This document shows positions 53,524 through 61,131 of a stretch of 64,000 bases of DNA, piece after piece. Source of the DNA: Cryobacterium sp. SO2 (lineage in GTDB: Bacteria; Actinomycetota; Actinomycetes; Actinomycetales; Microbacteriaceae); NCBI RefSeq assembly GCF_026151165.2, contig NZ_CP117849.1:434001-498000 (forward strand), in the 5' to 3' direction. Numbering within the stretch: the stretch's first letter is position 1; every line of letters begins with the position of its first letter. The notes under the pieces are model-generated. The model made no database searches, was not told the origin of the DNA, and saw only the letters and a program-made list of their open reading frames with translations. A program made the position numbers and the translations under genes.

Positions 53524-54711
53524 GTGCAGGGCAGCAGCCATGACGATGTGCGCCGACACAACCTGTCGGTGGTGCTCAGACTCGTGCACCGCAGCGGCGC
53601 CGCCTCCAGGTCGCAGCTCACCCGGCTCACCGGGCTGAACCGCTCCACGATTGCCGCCCTCGTGGCCGAACTGGTGGAGCGCGGCCTGGTCGTGGAGGGC
53701 GAACCGACCGCCACGAACCAGGTGGGCCGGCCCAGCCCTATTGTCAGCGTCAGTGAACGGGTTGTGGCACTCGCCGTGAACCCCGAGATCGATGCCGTCA
53801 CGATCGGAATCGTCGGCCTCGACGGGCAGGTGCACCGCCGGGTGCGGTACCCCACCGACCAGTCGCCGAGCGTGGTCGAGGCCGTGAACATCGCCGCCGC
53901 CGTGATCGACGGCATGCGCGGCGAGCTGGCCGCGAAGTTCACCGTCGTGGGCATCGGCGTGGCCGTGCCCGGCCTGGTGCGCGCGCACGACGGTCTGGTG
54001 CGGCACGCACCGCACCTGGGTTGGGTGGACGAGCCGCTCGCCGAGATGCTCGAAGCGGCCACCGGATACCCGGTGCTCGCCGCCAACGACGCCAGCCTGG
54101 GCGCGATGGCCGAACGGTTCTTCGGCGCGGGCAAGGGCATCACCGACCTCATCTACCTCAACGGCGGCGCCAGCGGCATCGGCGGCGGCATGATCGTGGG
54201 CGGCGTGCCGGCCGGCGGCATCGCCGGCTACGCGGGCGAGTTCGGCCACACCCGGGTGAGCGACAGCGCCAGGGTCGACTCCGCCGGCATCCGCGGCACC
54301 CTCGAGGCCGAGGTCACCCGGCGTGAACTGCTCGACGTGCTCGGCCTCACCGGTGCGGATGCCGACGAGCTCGAGCAGGCGCTGCTGGCGTCCACCTCCC
54401 CGGCCGTGCGCGCCGAGGTCGACCGCCAGATCGACCACCTTGCGGTGGCGCTGGCCGGCGCGATCAACATCCTCAACCCACAGCTCGTGGTGCTCGGCGG
54501 GTTCCTGGGCGCCCTGCTCGCGGTGGATGCCGAGCGGCTGCGGTCCGCCGTCGCCTCCCACTCGCTCGGGGCCGCGTTCGGCACCGTGCGGCTGAGCGCG
54601 GCCGAACTGGGCTCCAACCTGCTGATGATCGGCGCCGCCGAGTTGGCCTTCGAGGGGCTGCTCGACGACCCGGCCGGCCTCCCGGCCGGAACGGACCAGC
54701 CCTCAGACTGA
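53524..54711 (+). CDS. ROK-family transcriptional regulator lacking the zinc motif
   Basis: A 395-residue paralogue of the ROK regulator at 42725. The DNA-binding helix TGLNRSTIAALVAEL is identical, and much of the kinase-like domain agrees (NDASLGAMAERFFGAGKGI, GASGIGGGMIVGG, EFGHTRV). The four zinc-motif positions C-H-C...C are replaced by D252, S253, A254 and T259 with no gap in the alignment. GTG 53524 has GGAGG upstream. Loss of the structural zinc in ROK proteins usually disturbs ligand response or dimer shape, so it may be a constitutive or differently tuned regulator of the same operator. Its end overlaps the convergent LysR gene by nine bases. Confidence 0.87.
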   Translation: MQGSSHDDVRRHNLSVVLRLVHRSGAASRSQLTRLTGLNRSTIAALVAELVERGLVVEGEPTATNQVGRPSPIVSVSERVVALAVNPEIDAVTIGIVGLDGQVHRRVRYPTDQSPSVVEAVNIAAAVIDGMRGELAAKFTVVGIGVAVPGLVRAHDGLVRHAPHLGWVDEPLAEMLEAATGYPVLAANDASLGAMAERFFGAGKGITDLIYLNGGASGIGGGMIVGGVPAGGIAGYAGEFGHTRVSDSARVDSAGIRGTLEAEVTRRELLDVLGLTGADADELEQALLASTSPAVRAEVDRQIDHLAVALAGAINILNPQLVVLGGFLGALLAVDAERLRSAVASHSLGAAFGTVRLSAAELGSNLLMIGAAELAFEGLLDDPAGLPAGTDQPSD

Positions 54712-55644
54712 GCCCACCTCGCCCGGTCCCGGCTCCGCGCCGGGCGTCAGCGTGGGGGTGAGGGAGCCGGGCACCCGCAGGAAGTTCGTGATGATCGTGC
54801 GCCGGTCGTCCGCCCGTTGCACCAGCTGCACCTCGCTGCGCGGGTGCGCGCCGGACAGCGGGATGATGCGCACCCCGGCCGGCAGGTTCAACGTGGCGCT
54901 GGCCGGCGCGATGCTCACCCCGAGGCCCGCCCCCACCAGGTGCAGGATCGTCACCCACGACGACGCCTCCTGCACCACCCGGGGCTCGTACCCGGCCTGG
55001 CGGCACGGCTCGAGGTTGCGCAGGTAGGCCCGCTCGCCCGCGGCGCGCGGATAGAACACGAACGGGTCGTCCCGCAGCATCCCGGCGTCGAGCCGCGCCA
55101 GCCCGGCCGCCGCGTGGTCGCTGGGCACGACAGCGACATACGGTTCGGTGGCCAGGGTGGTCATGGTGACCGCGGGGTGCGGTTCGGAGTCACGCACCAC
55201 CCCGATGTCGATCTCGCGGGCGAGCAGCCGGCCGAGGATCAGCGAGGTGTAGCCCTCGTGCAGCTGCACGTGCACCGACGGGTACAGCGACCGAAACGCC
55301 CGGATGCGCTCGGTGATGCCCAGCGGAATGGCCGACGTGATGAAGCCGATGTCGAACCGGCCCTGCTCGCCCCGGCCGATCCGGGCGGCCTCGTCGACGT
55401 CGGACGCAGCCTGGTCGAGGAGCCGGCGGCTGCGCTCGAGGAACGCCACCCCGGCCTCGGTGAGCACCACCCGGCGGGAGGTGCGATCGAACAGCGGCGT
55501 GCCGATCAGCTCCTCGAGCCGCCGGATCTGTTGGGACAGCGGCGGCTGGGCCATGTGCAGGCGGTCGGCGGCCTTGCCGAAGTGCAGTTCCTCCGCGACC
55601 GCGACAAAATAGCGCAGGTGCCGGAGTTCGAGGTGAGCGACCAT
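54703..55644 (-). CDS. LysR-family transcriptional regulator
   Basis: A 313-residue LysR protein: N-terminal winged helix (LRHLRYFVAVAEELHFGKAADRLHMAQPPLSQQIRRLEE) and an inducer-binding domain with FDIGFITSAIPLG and WVTILHLVGAGLGVSIAP. The HFGKAAxxLHMAQPPLSQQI form resembles the BenM/CatM-like branch. It is divergent from a GNAT acetyltransferase and MFS exporter, its probable targets, with dyads in the gap. The C-terminal 25 residues are Pro/Gly/Glu-rich. Confidence 0.9.
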   Translation of the reverse strand: MVAHLELRHLRYFVAVAEELHFGKAADRLHMAQPPLSQQIRRLEELIGTPLFDRTSRRVVLTEAGVAFLERSRRLLDQAASDVDEAARIGRGEQGRFDIGFITSAIPLGITERIRAFRSLYPSVHVQLHEGYTSLILGRLLAREIDIGVVRDSEPHPAVTMTTLATEPYVAVVPSDHAAAGLARLDAGMLRDDPFVFYPRAAGERAYLRNLEPCRQAGYEPRVVQEASSWVTILHLVGAGLGVSIAPASATLNLPAGVRIIPLSGAHPRSEVQLVQRADDRRTIITNFLRVPGSLTPTLTPGAEPGPGEVGSV

Positions 55645-55659
55645 AGGCCCACGCTATCA

Positions 55660-55704
55660 AGACGTCTGCGGTCTGAATCCCTCGCCAAGGGATATTGGAC
55701 GTCT
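55660..55704. promoter_or_regulatory. Candidate LysR-binding region
   Basis: GACGTC occurs at 55661-55666 and 55698-55703 (37 bp apart). Between them lies the dyad ATCCCT-CGCCA-AGGGAT (55677-55693). Paired sites plus a dyad between divergent lysR and target genes are the usual LysR arrangement. Confidence 0.45.
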
Positions 55705-55745
55705 GGATAAGCCGCTCACAGAATGGAAGAGAACAAGGAGTCCAC

Positions 55746-56327
55746 ATGTCACTCAGCCCCAGCCCCGTCGCCCAGCCTGTCCCGATCACCATCGACCCCC
55801 TGACCTCCGACGCCGACGCCCGCGCGTTCCGGGAGCTCAACGAGGAATGGATCCGCCGGCTGTTCACCCTCGAGGCCGCCGACAGCGCCACGCTGGACGA
55901 CCCGGTCGGCGCCATCGTCGACCGCGGCGGCCAGGTGCTGATCGCCCGGCTCGGCGACGAACGGATCGGCTGCGTCGCCCTGGTGCCCACCGGCGACGGT
56001 GTCTTCGAGCTGTCCAAAATGGCGGTGCAGCCCGGCCTGCGCGGCAAGGGCGTGGGCCGGCAGCTCATCACCGCGGCCATCATTCTGGCCGGCCGGCTCG
56101 GCGCCACCTCGCTGTTCCTGGGCAGCAGCACCAAGCTGCCCAACGCCGTGCACCTCTACGAATCGGTGGGCTTCACCCACGTGCCTGCCGAACGCATCCG
56201 GCCGATGCCGTATGCCCGGGCAGATGTCTTCATGGAGCTGCCCCTCACGAACGCCGGCTCGCCGGCAAACGTGCAGAAAACCCCGGATCCGCGCAATCTT
56301 TCGCCAGTTGGCGGCCACAGGGAATAG
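55746..56327 (+). CDS. GNAT-family N-acetyltransferase
   Basis: A 193-residue single-domain acetyltransferase. The acetyl-CoA loop is QPGLRGKGVGRQL, preceded by the beta-4 strand VFELSKMAV and followed by LYESVGFTHV, the typical C-terminal GNAT signature. AAGGAG precedes the ATG by six bases. A low-complexity tail of about 25 residues follows the domain. Probably controlled by the divergent LysR protein. Substrate unknown; the MFS drug-type exporter downstream hints at detoxification (inference). Confidence 0.87.
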   Translation: MSLSPSPVAQPVPITIDPLTSDADARAFRELNEEWIRRLFTLEAADSATLDDPVGAIVDRGGQVLIARLGDERIGCVALVPTGDGVFELSKMAVQPGLRGKGVGRQLITAAIILAGRLGATSLFLGSSTKLPNAVHLYESVGFTHVPAERIRPMPYARADVFMELPLTNAGSPANVQKTPDPRNLSPVGGHRE

Positions 56328-56407
56328 AACGCGGGGCCCGGGGCTTTTCGCAAACGGGCCTTCGCCCGCACTCCACCCCGTAAGCCCCCGACCGAGGACT
56401 CTTTTTC

Positions 56408-57685
56408 GTGACTACCGCCGTCATCCCCGTCATCTCCGAGGCGCAACTCGCCTCCACCGCCCGGCACCCCGGCGACGCACTCTCCCGCGGGCAGCGCGTG
56501 GTCTACATCATCATCCTGGGGGCGCTGACGGCGCTCGGCCCGTTCACCATCGATCTGTACCTGCCCGCCTTCCCCCTGCTCGAGAGCGAACTCGGCGTCT
56601 CGGCCGCGGCCATCCAGCTCACCCTCACCGGAACGATGATCGGCTTCGGCTTCGGTCAGCTCATCGTGGGCCCGTGGAGTGACAAGGTCGGTCGTCGGCT
56701 GCCGCTGCTGCTGGCCACCGGCTTCCACGTGCTCGCCTGCGTCGGCGCCGCTCTGTCCAACGACATCGTGTCGCTCGGTATTTTCCGGGTGCTGCAGGGC
56801 TTCGGCGCCGCAGCCGGTGCGGTGGTGGCCATGGCCATGGTGCGCGACCTCTTCGGCGGCAAGCCGCTCGTGAAGATGCTTTCCCGCCTGGCCCTGGTGA
56901 GCGGCCTGGCGCCGGTGCTCGCGCCGGTCATCGGCTCGCAGCTGCTGCTCGTGATGCCGTGGCGCGGCATCTTCTGGGTGCTCGCCGGCTACGGCATTGT
57001 CGTCATGGTCGCCGTCGCGATCTGGATCGTCGAAACCCTGCCGCAGGACCGCCGCACGGTGCCCGGCCACTCCAGCCTCGGCCAGCGCTACAAGGCGGTA
57101 CTCAGCGACCGCACCTTCGTGGGCGTTCTCATCATCGGGGCGATGACCTTCACCGGGCTGTTCTCCTACCTCTCCTCGTCACCGTTCCTGTTCCAGCAGG
57201 TCTACCAGTTCAGCGCGCAGCAGTACGGTGTGCTGTTCGCGGTCAACTCGCTCGGCATCGTGGTGGGCGTGCAGGCCAGTTCGCGGCTGATGCACCGCTA
57301 CAACGTCGGCCCGCAGAACATCCTGATCGTGGCCACGGCCGTGCTCGTGGTGATGTCGGCGGCCATCTTCACCCTCGACCTGCTCGGCGCGGGCCTGTGG
57401 GGCACCCTCATCCCGCTGTGGTTCTTCATCGCGGCGTGCGGCTTCACCTTCCCCACTGTGCAGGTCATCGCGCTCAACTCGCACGGCAGCGAAGCCGGCA
57501 CCGCCGCATCCCTGCTGGGCGCGGCCAACTTCGGCATCGCCGGCCTGATCTCACCCGTCGTGGGCCTGCTCGGCGTCGGCACCGCCGTGCCGATGGCATC
57601 CGTGATGGGCCTCGCTGCGATCGTCTCCATCCTCAGCCTGTGGTTGATCGTGCGCCCGCGCACGGTGGCGGCGCTCACGCACTGA
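56408..57685 (+). CDS. MFS multidrug exporter, Bcr/CflA family
   Basis: A 425-residue, 12-helix major facilitator. The DHA1/Bcr-CflA hallmarks are TIDLYLPAFPLLESELG in helix 1, FGQLIVGPWSDKVGRRLPLL (motif A) and FRVLQGFGAAAGAVVAMAMVRDLF (motif B/C region). GTG start after an AGGACTCTTTTTC stretch. It exports small hydrophobic compounds by proton antiport. It lies 80 bases after the GNAT gene and is likely co-regulated. Confidence 0.92.
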   Translation: MTTAVIPVISEAQLASTARHPGDALSRGQRVVYIIILGALTALGPFTIDLYLPAFPLLESELGVSAAAIQLTLTGTMIGFGFGQLIVGPWSDKVGRRLPLLLATGFHVLACVGAALSNDIVSLGIFRVLQGFGAAAGAVVAMAMVRDLFGGKPLVKMLSRLALVSGLAPVLAPVIGSQLLLVMPWRGIFWVLAGYGIVVMVAVAIWIVETLPQDRRTVPGHSSLGQRYKAVLSDRTFVGVLIIGAMTFTGLFSYLSSSPFLFQQVYQFSAQQYGVLFAVNSLGIVVGVQASSRLMHRYNVGPQNILIVATAVLVVMSAAIFTLDLLGAGLWGTLIPLWFFIAACGFTFPTVQVIALNSHGSEAGTAASLLGAANFGIAGLISPVVGLLGVGTAVPMASVMGLAAIVSILSLWLIVRPRTVAALTH

Positions 57686-57692
57686 CCTGGCC

Positions 57693-57711
57693 GCGGCAAA
57701 AGCCCTGCCGC
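57693..57711 (+). terminator. Small hairpin after the MFS gene
   Basis: GCGGCA (57693-57698) pairs with TGCCGC (57706-57711) around AAAGCCC, eight bases after the MFS stop. A short but plausible terminator. Confidence 0.4.
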
Positions 57712-57743
57712 ACCCTTCAGATCGATATGGAAGAATCTCGAAG

Positions 57744-58577
57744 GTGATCTACAGCACAGGCGAGGACGCCTCCGACCGGGTGGCAGTGGATGTGCTCGCG
57801 CGCAACGGCGTGACCGTCGAGGGCGATCCGTCCGCGCCGCCGATTGTGTTCGGCCCCGGCTACGGCACCAGCCAGAACATGTGGCGCCTGGTGGCGCCGC
57901 AGTTCACCGACGAGTACCGCGTCGTGCGGTTCGACCACGTCGGCTCCGGCGAGTCGGATGTGTCGGCGTACGACCGCCGCAAGTACGACTCGCTGCGGGG
58001 GTACGCCGCCGATCTGCTCGAGATCCTCCGCTCCCTCGACCTGCACGATGTGGTCTTCGTGGGGCACTCCGTGAGCGCCATGATCGGTGCGCTGGCCGCG
58101 ATCGAGGAGCCGGAGCGGTTCGGCAGGCTGATCATGCTGGGCCCCTCGCCGCGCTACCTGAACGACGAGGGCTACGTGGGCGGCTTCGAGCGCGCCGATG
58201 TCGACGCGCTGCTGGACGCTCTCGAGGTGAACCACGTGAGCTGGGCCGCCGAGATGGCGCCGGCGCTGATGCGCAACCCGGAGCGGCCCGAATTGGCCGA
58301 GGAGCTGGCGGAGAGCATCGCCCGCACCAACACAATGGTCGCCCAGCACTTCGCCAGGGTCACCTTCCTCTCCGACACGCGCCGGTACCTCAAGAACATC
58401 AGCACGCCCACGCTGATCCTGCAGTCCACCGACGACCTGATCGCCCCGCCGGAGGTGGGCGAGTACCTGCACGAGAACATCCCCGGCAGTGAACTCGTCG
58501 TATTGAGCGCGGCCGGGCACTACGCGCACCTGTCCGACCCGGCCGAGATCGAGCGGCAGATCCGGCGCTGCCTGTGA
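57744..58577 (+). CDS. rsbQ: RsbQ-type alpha/beta hydrolase
   Basis: A 277-residue alpha/beta hydrolase closely resembling Bacillus RsbQ, which is needed for the PAS-phosphatase RsbP to sense energy stress. Catalytic triad: S109 in VGHSVSAM, an Asp in STDDLIAP (230/231) and H259 in AAGHYAHLS; the Ser-His distance (150) matches RsbQ (151). LGPSPRYLNDEGYVGGF is a near-exact family block. The oxyanion segment reads GPGYG where RsbQ has AHGFG. About 14 extra N-terminal residues are present, so an internal GTG start near 57780 is possible. Its GTGA overlap with the next gene couples it to a PAS-GAF-GGDEF protein. Confidence 0.9.
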   Translation: MIYSTGEDASDRVAVDVLARNGVTVEGDPSAPPIVFGPGYGTSQNMWRLVAPQFTDEYRVVRFDHVGSGESDVSAYDRRKYDSLRGYAADLLEILRSLDLHDVVFVGHSVSAMIGALAAIEEPERFGRLIMLGPSPRYLNDEGYVGGFERADVDALLDALEVNHVSWAAEMAPALMRNPERPELAEELAESIARTNTMVAQHFARVTFLSDTRRYLKNISTPTLILQSTDDLIAPPEVGEYLHENIPGSELVVLSAAGHYAHLSDPAEIERQIRRCL

Positions 58578-59974
58578 CGCCGGACGAGGTCTCCCGCGCG
58601 CTGTTCCACCACGCTCCGGCCGGCCTGTTCGCGATGACCACCGACGGGGTCATCCTCTCGGCGAATGACACCTTCTGCCAGTGGGCGGGCGCCGCCAGGG
58701 AGGACATCGTCGGCCGGTACTTCCTGTCCCTGCTCTCCCGCGGCAGCAAGCTGATCTTCGAGACCCGGTTCATGCCGCTGCTTCAGACGCAGCGAACCCT
58801 GAACGAGGTGATGCTCAGCCTCTCCACCGGCACCGGCAGCACCCGGGATGTGCTGGTCAGCTCGGTCCTGGACGACTCGGGCGACCAGACCATGGTCTTC
58901 GCCGCCGTCGTCGACGCCGGGATCCGGCTCAAGTACGAGCGCGACCTCCTCGACGCCAGGCGCACGGCCGAGAGCGCGGTGGCTCGGGTGCGCATCCTGC
59001 AGCACGCCGCGGCCGGCCTCGCCCCGGCCACGACCATGGCCGCGTTCGGCTCCGCGCTGCGGGTGTCGGCCGAGATCGCCACGGATGCCGCATCGGTGTC
59101 GGTCGTCGTCGCCGAGCCCGACGGCCGTCTGGACCTGGTCTCGGGCACCTACCCGCTCTCCGGAACCGTGGACCTGGCCGGCCTGCTGCCGGTGCAGGAG
59201 TGCTTGAGCCACGGCCGGGTCGTGCTCTGTCGCAGCCCCGCGGACATCGCACTGAGTTTCCCGAGCCTGGCGGCCGACCTCGACGCCGAGGGGGTCGAGG
59301 CGCTCTGCGTCATTCCGGTGATCGAAGACGGCACCGTCGGCGGCGCCATCGCCTGCTGGTTCCAACGCCCGCGGGAGCTGGACGAGAACCTGCTCGACCT
59401 GCTCGCGGCGCTGGCCACGCAGGCCGCGCCGGTGCTCGAGCGCATCCACCTGCAACGCCGGATCGAACACCAGTCGCTGCACGACTCGCTGACCGGGCTG
59501 CCCAACCGGTTCGCCATGCAGCAGCGGCTGCGGCAGCTGCTTGTCGAGGCCGAGCCGCTCGGCCGCACCGTGGCGGTGCTGTTCCTCGACCTCGACGGGT
59601 TCAAGGCCATCAACGACGCCTTCGGCCACGAGGCCGGCGACCAGGTGCTGCAGCAGGTGGCCGAGAGGCTGCTGCGCACGCTGCGGGTGGGCGACCTGCC
59701 GAGCCGGTTCGGTGGGGACGAGTTCGTGATCGCCTGCGACGGCGTCGACGAGGGTTCGGTGCTGGAGATGGCCCGGCGCATCCGGGATGCCGTGCGGGTG
59801 CCGCTGGGCGGCATCGCGGAGGGGCAGTGCGTGTCGGCCAGCATCGGGATCAGCGTGTTCACGCCCGGCGTCTCCCCGCTGACCACGCCGGGCGCCCTGA
59901 TCGCCCTCGCCGATGAGGCCATGCTCGCCTCCAAGCGCGCCGGCAAGGGCCGCGACACCCTCGTCACGGCCTGA
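58574..59974 (+). CDS. PAS-GAF-GGDEF diguanylate cyclase, partner of RsbQ-type hydrolase
   Basis: A 466-residue cytosolic signalling protein: PAS domain (about residues 5-115, HHAPAGLFAMTTDGVILSAND), short helical linker, GAF domain (about 140-290) and GGDEF domain (about 300-460). The cyclase site G380-G-D-E-F384 is intact and the inhibitory I-site R371-V-G-D374 is five residues upstream, so it should make c-di-GMP and be product-inhibited. There is no EAL domain or membrane segment. GTG start overlapping the rsbQ stop. By analogy to RsbQ-RsbP, the hydrolase should supply or process the PAS ligand. Confidence 0.9.
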   Translation: MTPDEVSRALFHHAPAGLFAMTTDGVILSANDTFCQWAGAAREDIVGRYFLSLLSRGSKLIFETRFMPLLQTQRTLNEVMLSLSTGTGSTRDVLVSSVLDDSGDQTMVFAAVVDAGIRLKYERDLLDARRTAESAVARVRILQHAAAGLAPATTMAAFGSALRVSAEIATDAASVSVVVAEPDGRLDLVSGTYPLSGTVDLAGLLPVQECLSHGRVVLCRSPADIALSFPSLAADLDAEGVEALCVIPVIEDGTVGGAIACWFQRPRELDENLLDLLAALATQAAPVLERIHLQRRIEHQSLHDSLTGLPNRFAMQQRLRQLLVEAEPLGRTVAVLFLDLDGFKAINDAFGHEAGDQVLQQVAERLLRTLRVGDLPSRFGGDEFVIACDGVDEGSVLEMARRIRDAVRVPLGGIAEGQCVSASIGISVFTPGVSPLTTPGALIALADEAMLASKRAGKGRDTLVTA

Positions 59975-60033
59975 CCCCGCCCCGCGCCCGCCTGCCCGCT
60001 CCCGCTCCGCTCCCACCCGCCCTCAGCCGGGAC

Positions 60034-60159
60034 TGGCCCGTTTTCGCTAGTTGCAGCACCTCCCGCACTAGCGAATCCGGGCCACTCATTGTTCAGGCCG
60101 GCGAGGCTGGCCCATATTTGCTAGTTGTCGGGGGTCGCGCACTAGCGAAAGTGGGCCAG
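60034..60159. repeat. Two related palindromes after the diguanylate cyclase gene
   Basis: Unit A pairs TGGCCCGTTTTCGCTAGT (60034-60051) with ACTAGCGAATCCGGGCCA (60067-60084), two mismatches. Unit B pairs CTGGCCCATATTTGCTAGT (60107-60125) with ACTAGCGAAAGTGGGCCAG (60141-60159), three mismatches. Outer and inner arm sequences are shared between the units. They follow the cyclase stop by about 60 bases and may terminate transcription. The rest of the 328-base gap 59975-60302 holds a tandem repeat and no gene. Confidence 0.75.
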
Positions 60160-60176
60160 TCAGGGACCAGGCGAGC

Positions 60177-60244
60177 GGGCAGGTCTGGGCGCGGGCAAGT
60201 GGGCAGGTCTGGGCGCGGGCAAGTGGGCAGGTCTGGGCGCGGCC
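60177..60244. repeat. 24-bp direct tandem repeat, about 2.8 copies
   Basis: The unit GGGCAGGTCTGGGCGCGGGC followed by AAGT occurs at 60177-60200, 60201-60224 and partly at 60225-60244. The copies are identical up to the broken end. It lies 58 bases before the PAP2 gene. Probably a slippage-generated minisatellite. Confidence 0.85.
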
Positions 60245-60302
60245 GGGCGGCCCGTCCGCGGGTCAGGGCCGCCTCCCATCCGCGCCGATCTAACATGGGC
60301 TG

Positions 60303-61064
60303 ATGGACCCCTCCCGAACCCCCGAGACTGAGCCCACCCCACCCGAGCCCGCCACGACGCCGGCCGGGCCGGAGGCCGCGGCGGATGCACCCGCCCGCCG
60401 GATCGCGCGGCGGTGGCCGCTGATCAGCGGCGCGTTGGCCGTGCTGCTGGCGTTCCTGCTCGGCGCCCTGATCCTGCTGCGCGGCAACGGCCGCCCGATC
60501 GAGGTCGACGCCGAGTGGATGGAGGAGATCCTCGAGCACCGGTCGCCGGTCTGGGAGGTCCCTGCCCTGGTGATGAACTTCCTCGGCGCCGGCATCGCCG
60601 GGGTGGTCGTGATCCCGCTGCTGATCCTGGTGACCCTGCTTGTGCTCCGACGCCCGTGGGCGGCCCTCTACTTCCTGATCGCCACCGTCGCGAGCGCCGG
60701 GCTGGTGCAGCTGCTGAAGACCCTGTTCGGCCGGGCCCGCCCGGAGGACATGCTGATCACCTCCGACTTCGGCTCGTTCCCATCCGGGCACGTCGCCAAT
60801 GCGGCCACCATGGTGGTGGCGCTGGGCATCATCTTCCCGCGGCTGTGGGTGTGGATTGCCGGTGCCGTGTACACGGTGGCGATGATGGTGAGCCGCACCT
60901 ACCTCGGCGCGCACTGGCTCACCGACACCATCGGCGGGCTGATGCTCGGGGCCGGGGTGGCCGTGGTGCTGTGGGCGCCGCTCGCGGCCAAGCTCGACGG
61001 TGAGAACACCATCGCCCGGCGGCGGGCGCAGCGAACGAAACCGCCGGCATCCGCCTCCGGCTAA
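60303..61064 (+). CDS. PAP2-family membrane phosphatase
   Basis: A 253-residue membrane protein: a Pro-rich cytosolic N-terminus of about 35 residues, then about six helices. The three phosphatase motifs are complete: KTLFGRARP, FPSGH and SRTYLGAHWLTD. Such enzymes dephosphorylate lipid phosphates such as undecaprenyl diphosphate or phosphatidic acid on the outer face. Stand-alone gene with repeats upstream. Confidence 0.92.
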   Translation: MDPSRTPETEPTPPEPATTPAGPEAAADAPARRIARRWPLISGALAVLLAFLLGALILLRGNGRPIEVDAEWMEEILEHRSPVWEVPALVMNFLGAGIAGVVVIPLLILVTLLVLRRPWAALYFLIATVASAGLVQLLKTLFGRARPEDMLITSDFGSFPSGHVANAATMVVALGIIFPRLWVWIAGAVYTVAMMVSRTYLGAHWLTDTIGGLMLGAGVAVVLWAPLAAKLDGENTIARRRAQRTKPPASASG

Positions 61065-61131
61065 TCCGGCGGATAAGCCGGAATCCGGCGCGCGGGCTGA
61101 CATTGCGGCCGGTGCGCGCTAGCGTCGGGGC

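Noticed and set aside
54703..54711. Overlap of convergent ROK and LysR genes as a sign of misassembly
   Set aside because: Nine-base tail overlaps are common in compact genomes and both C-termini look normal.
60177..60244. CRISPR array
   Set aside because: The copies are direct, adjacent and spacer-less; no cas genes are present.
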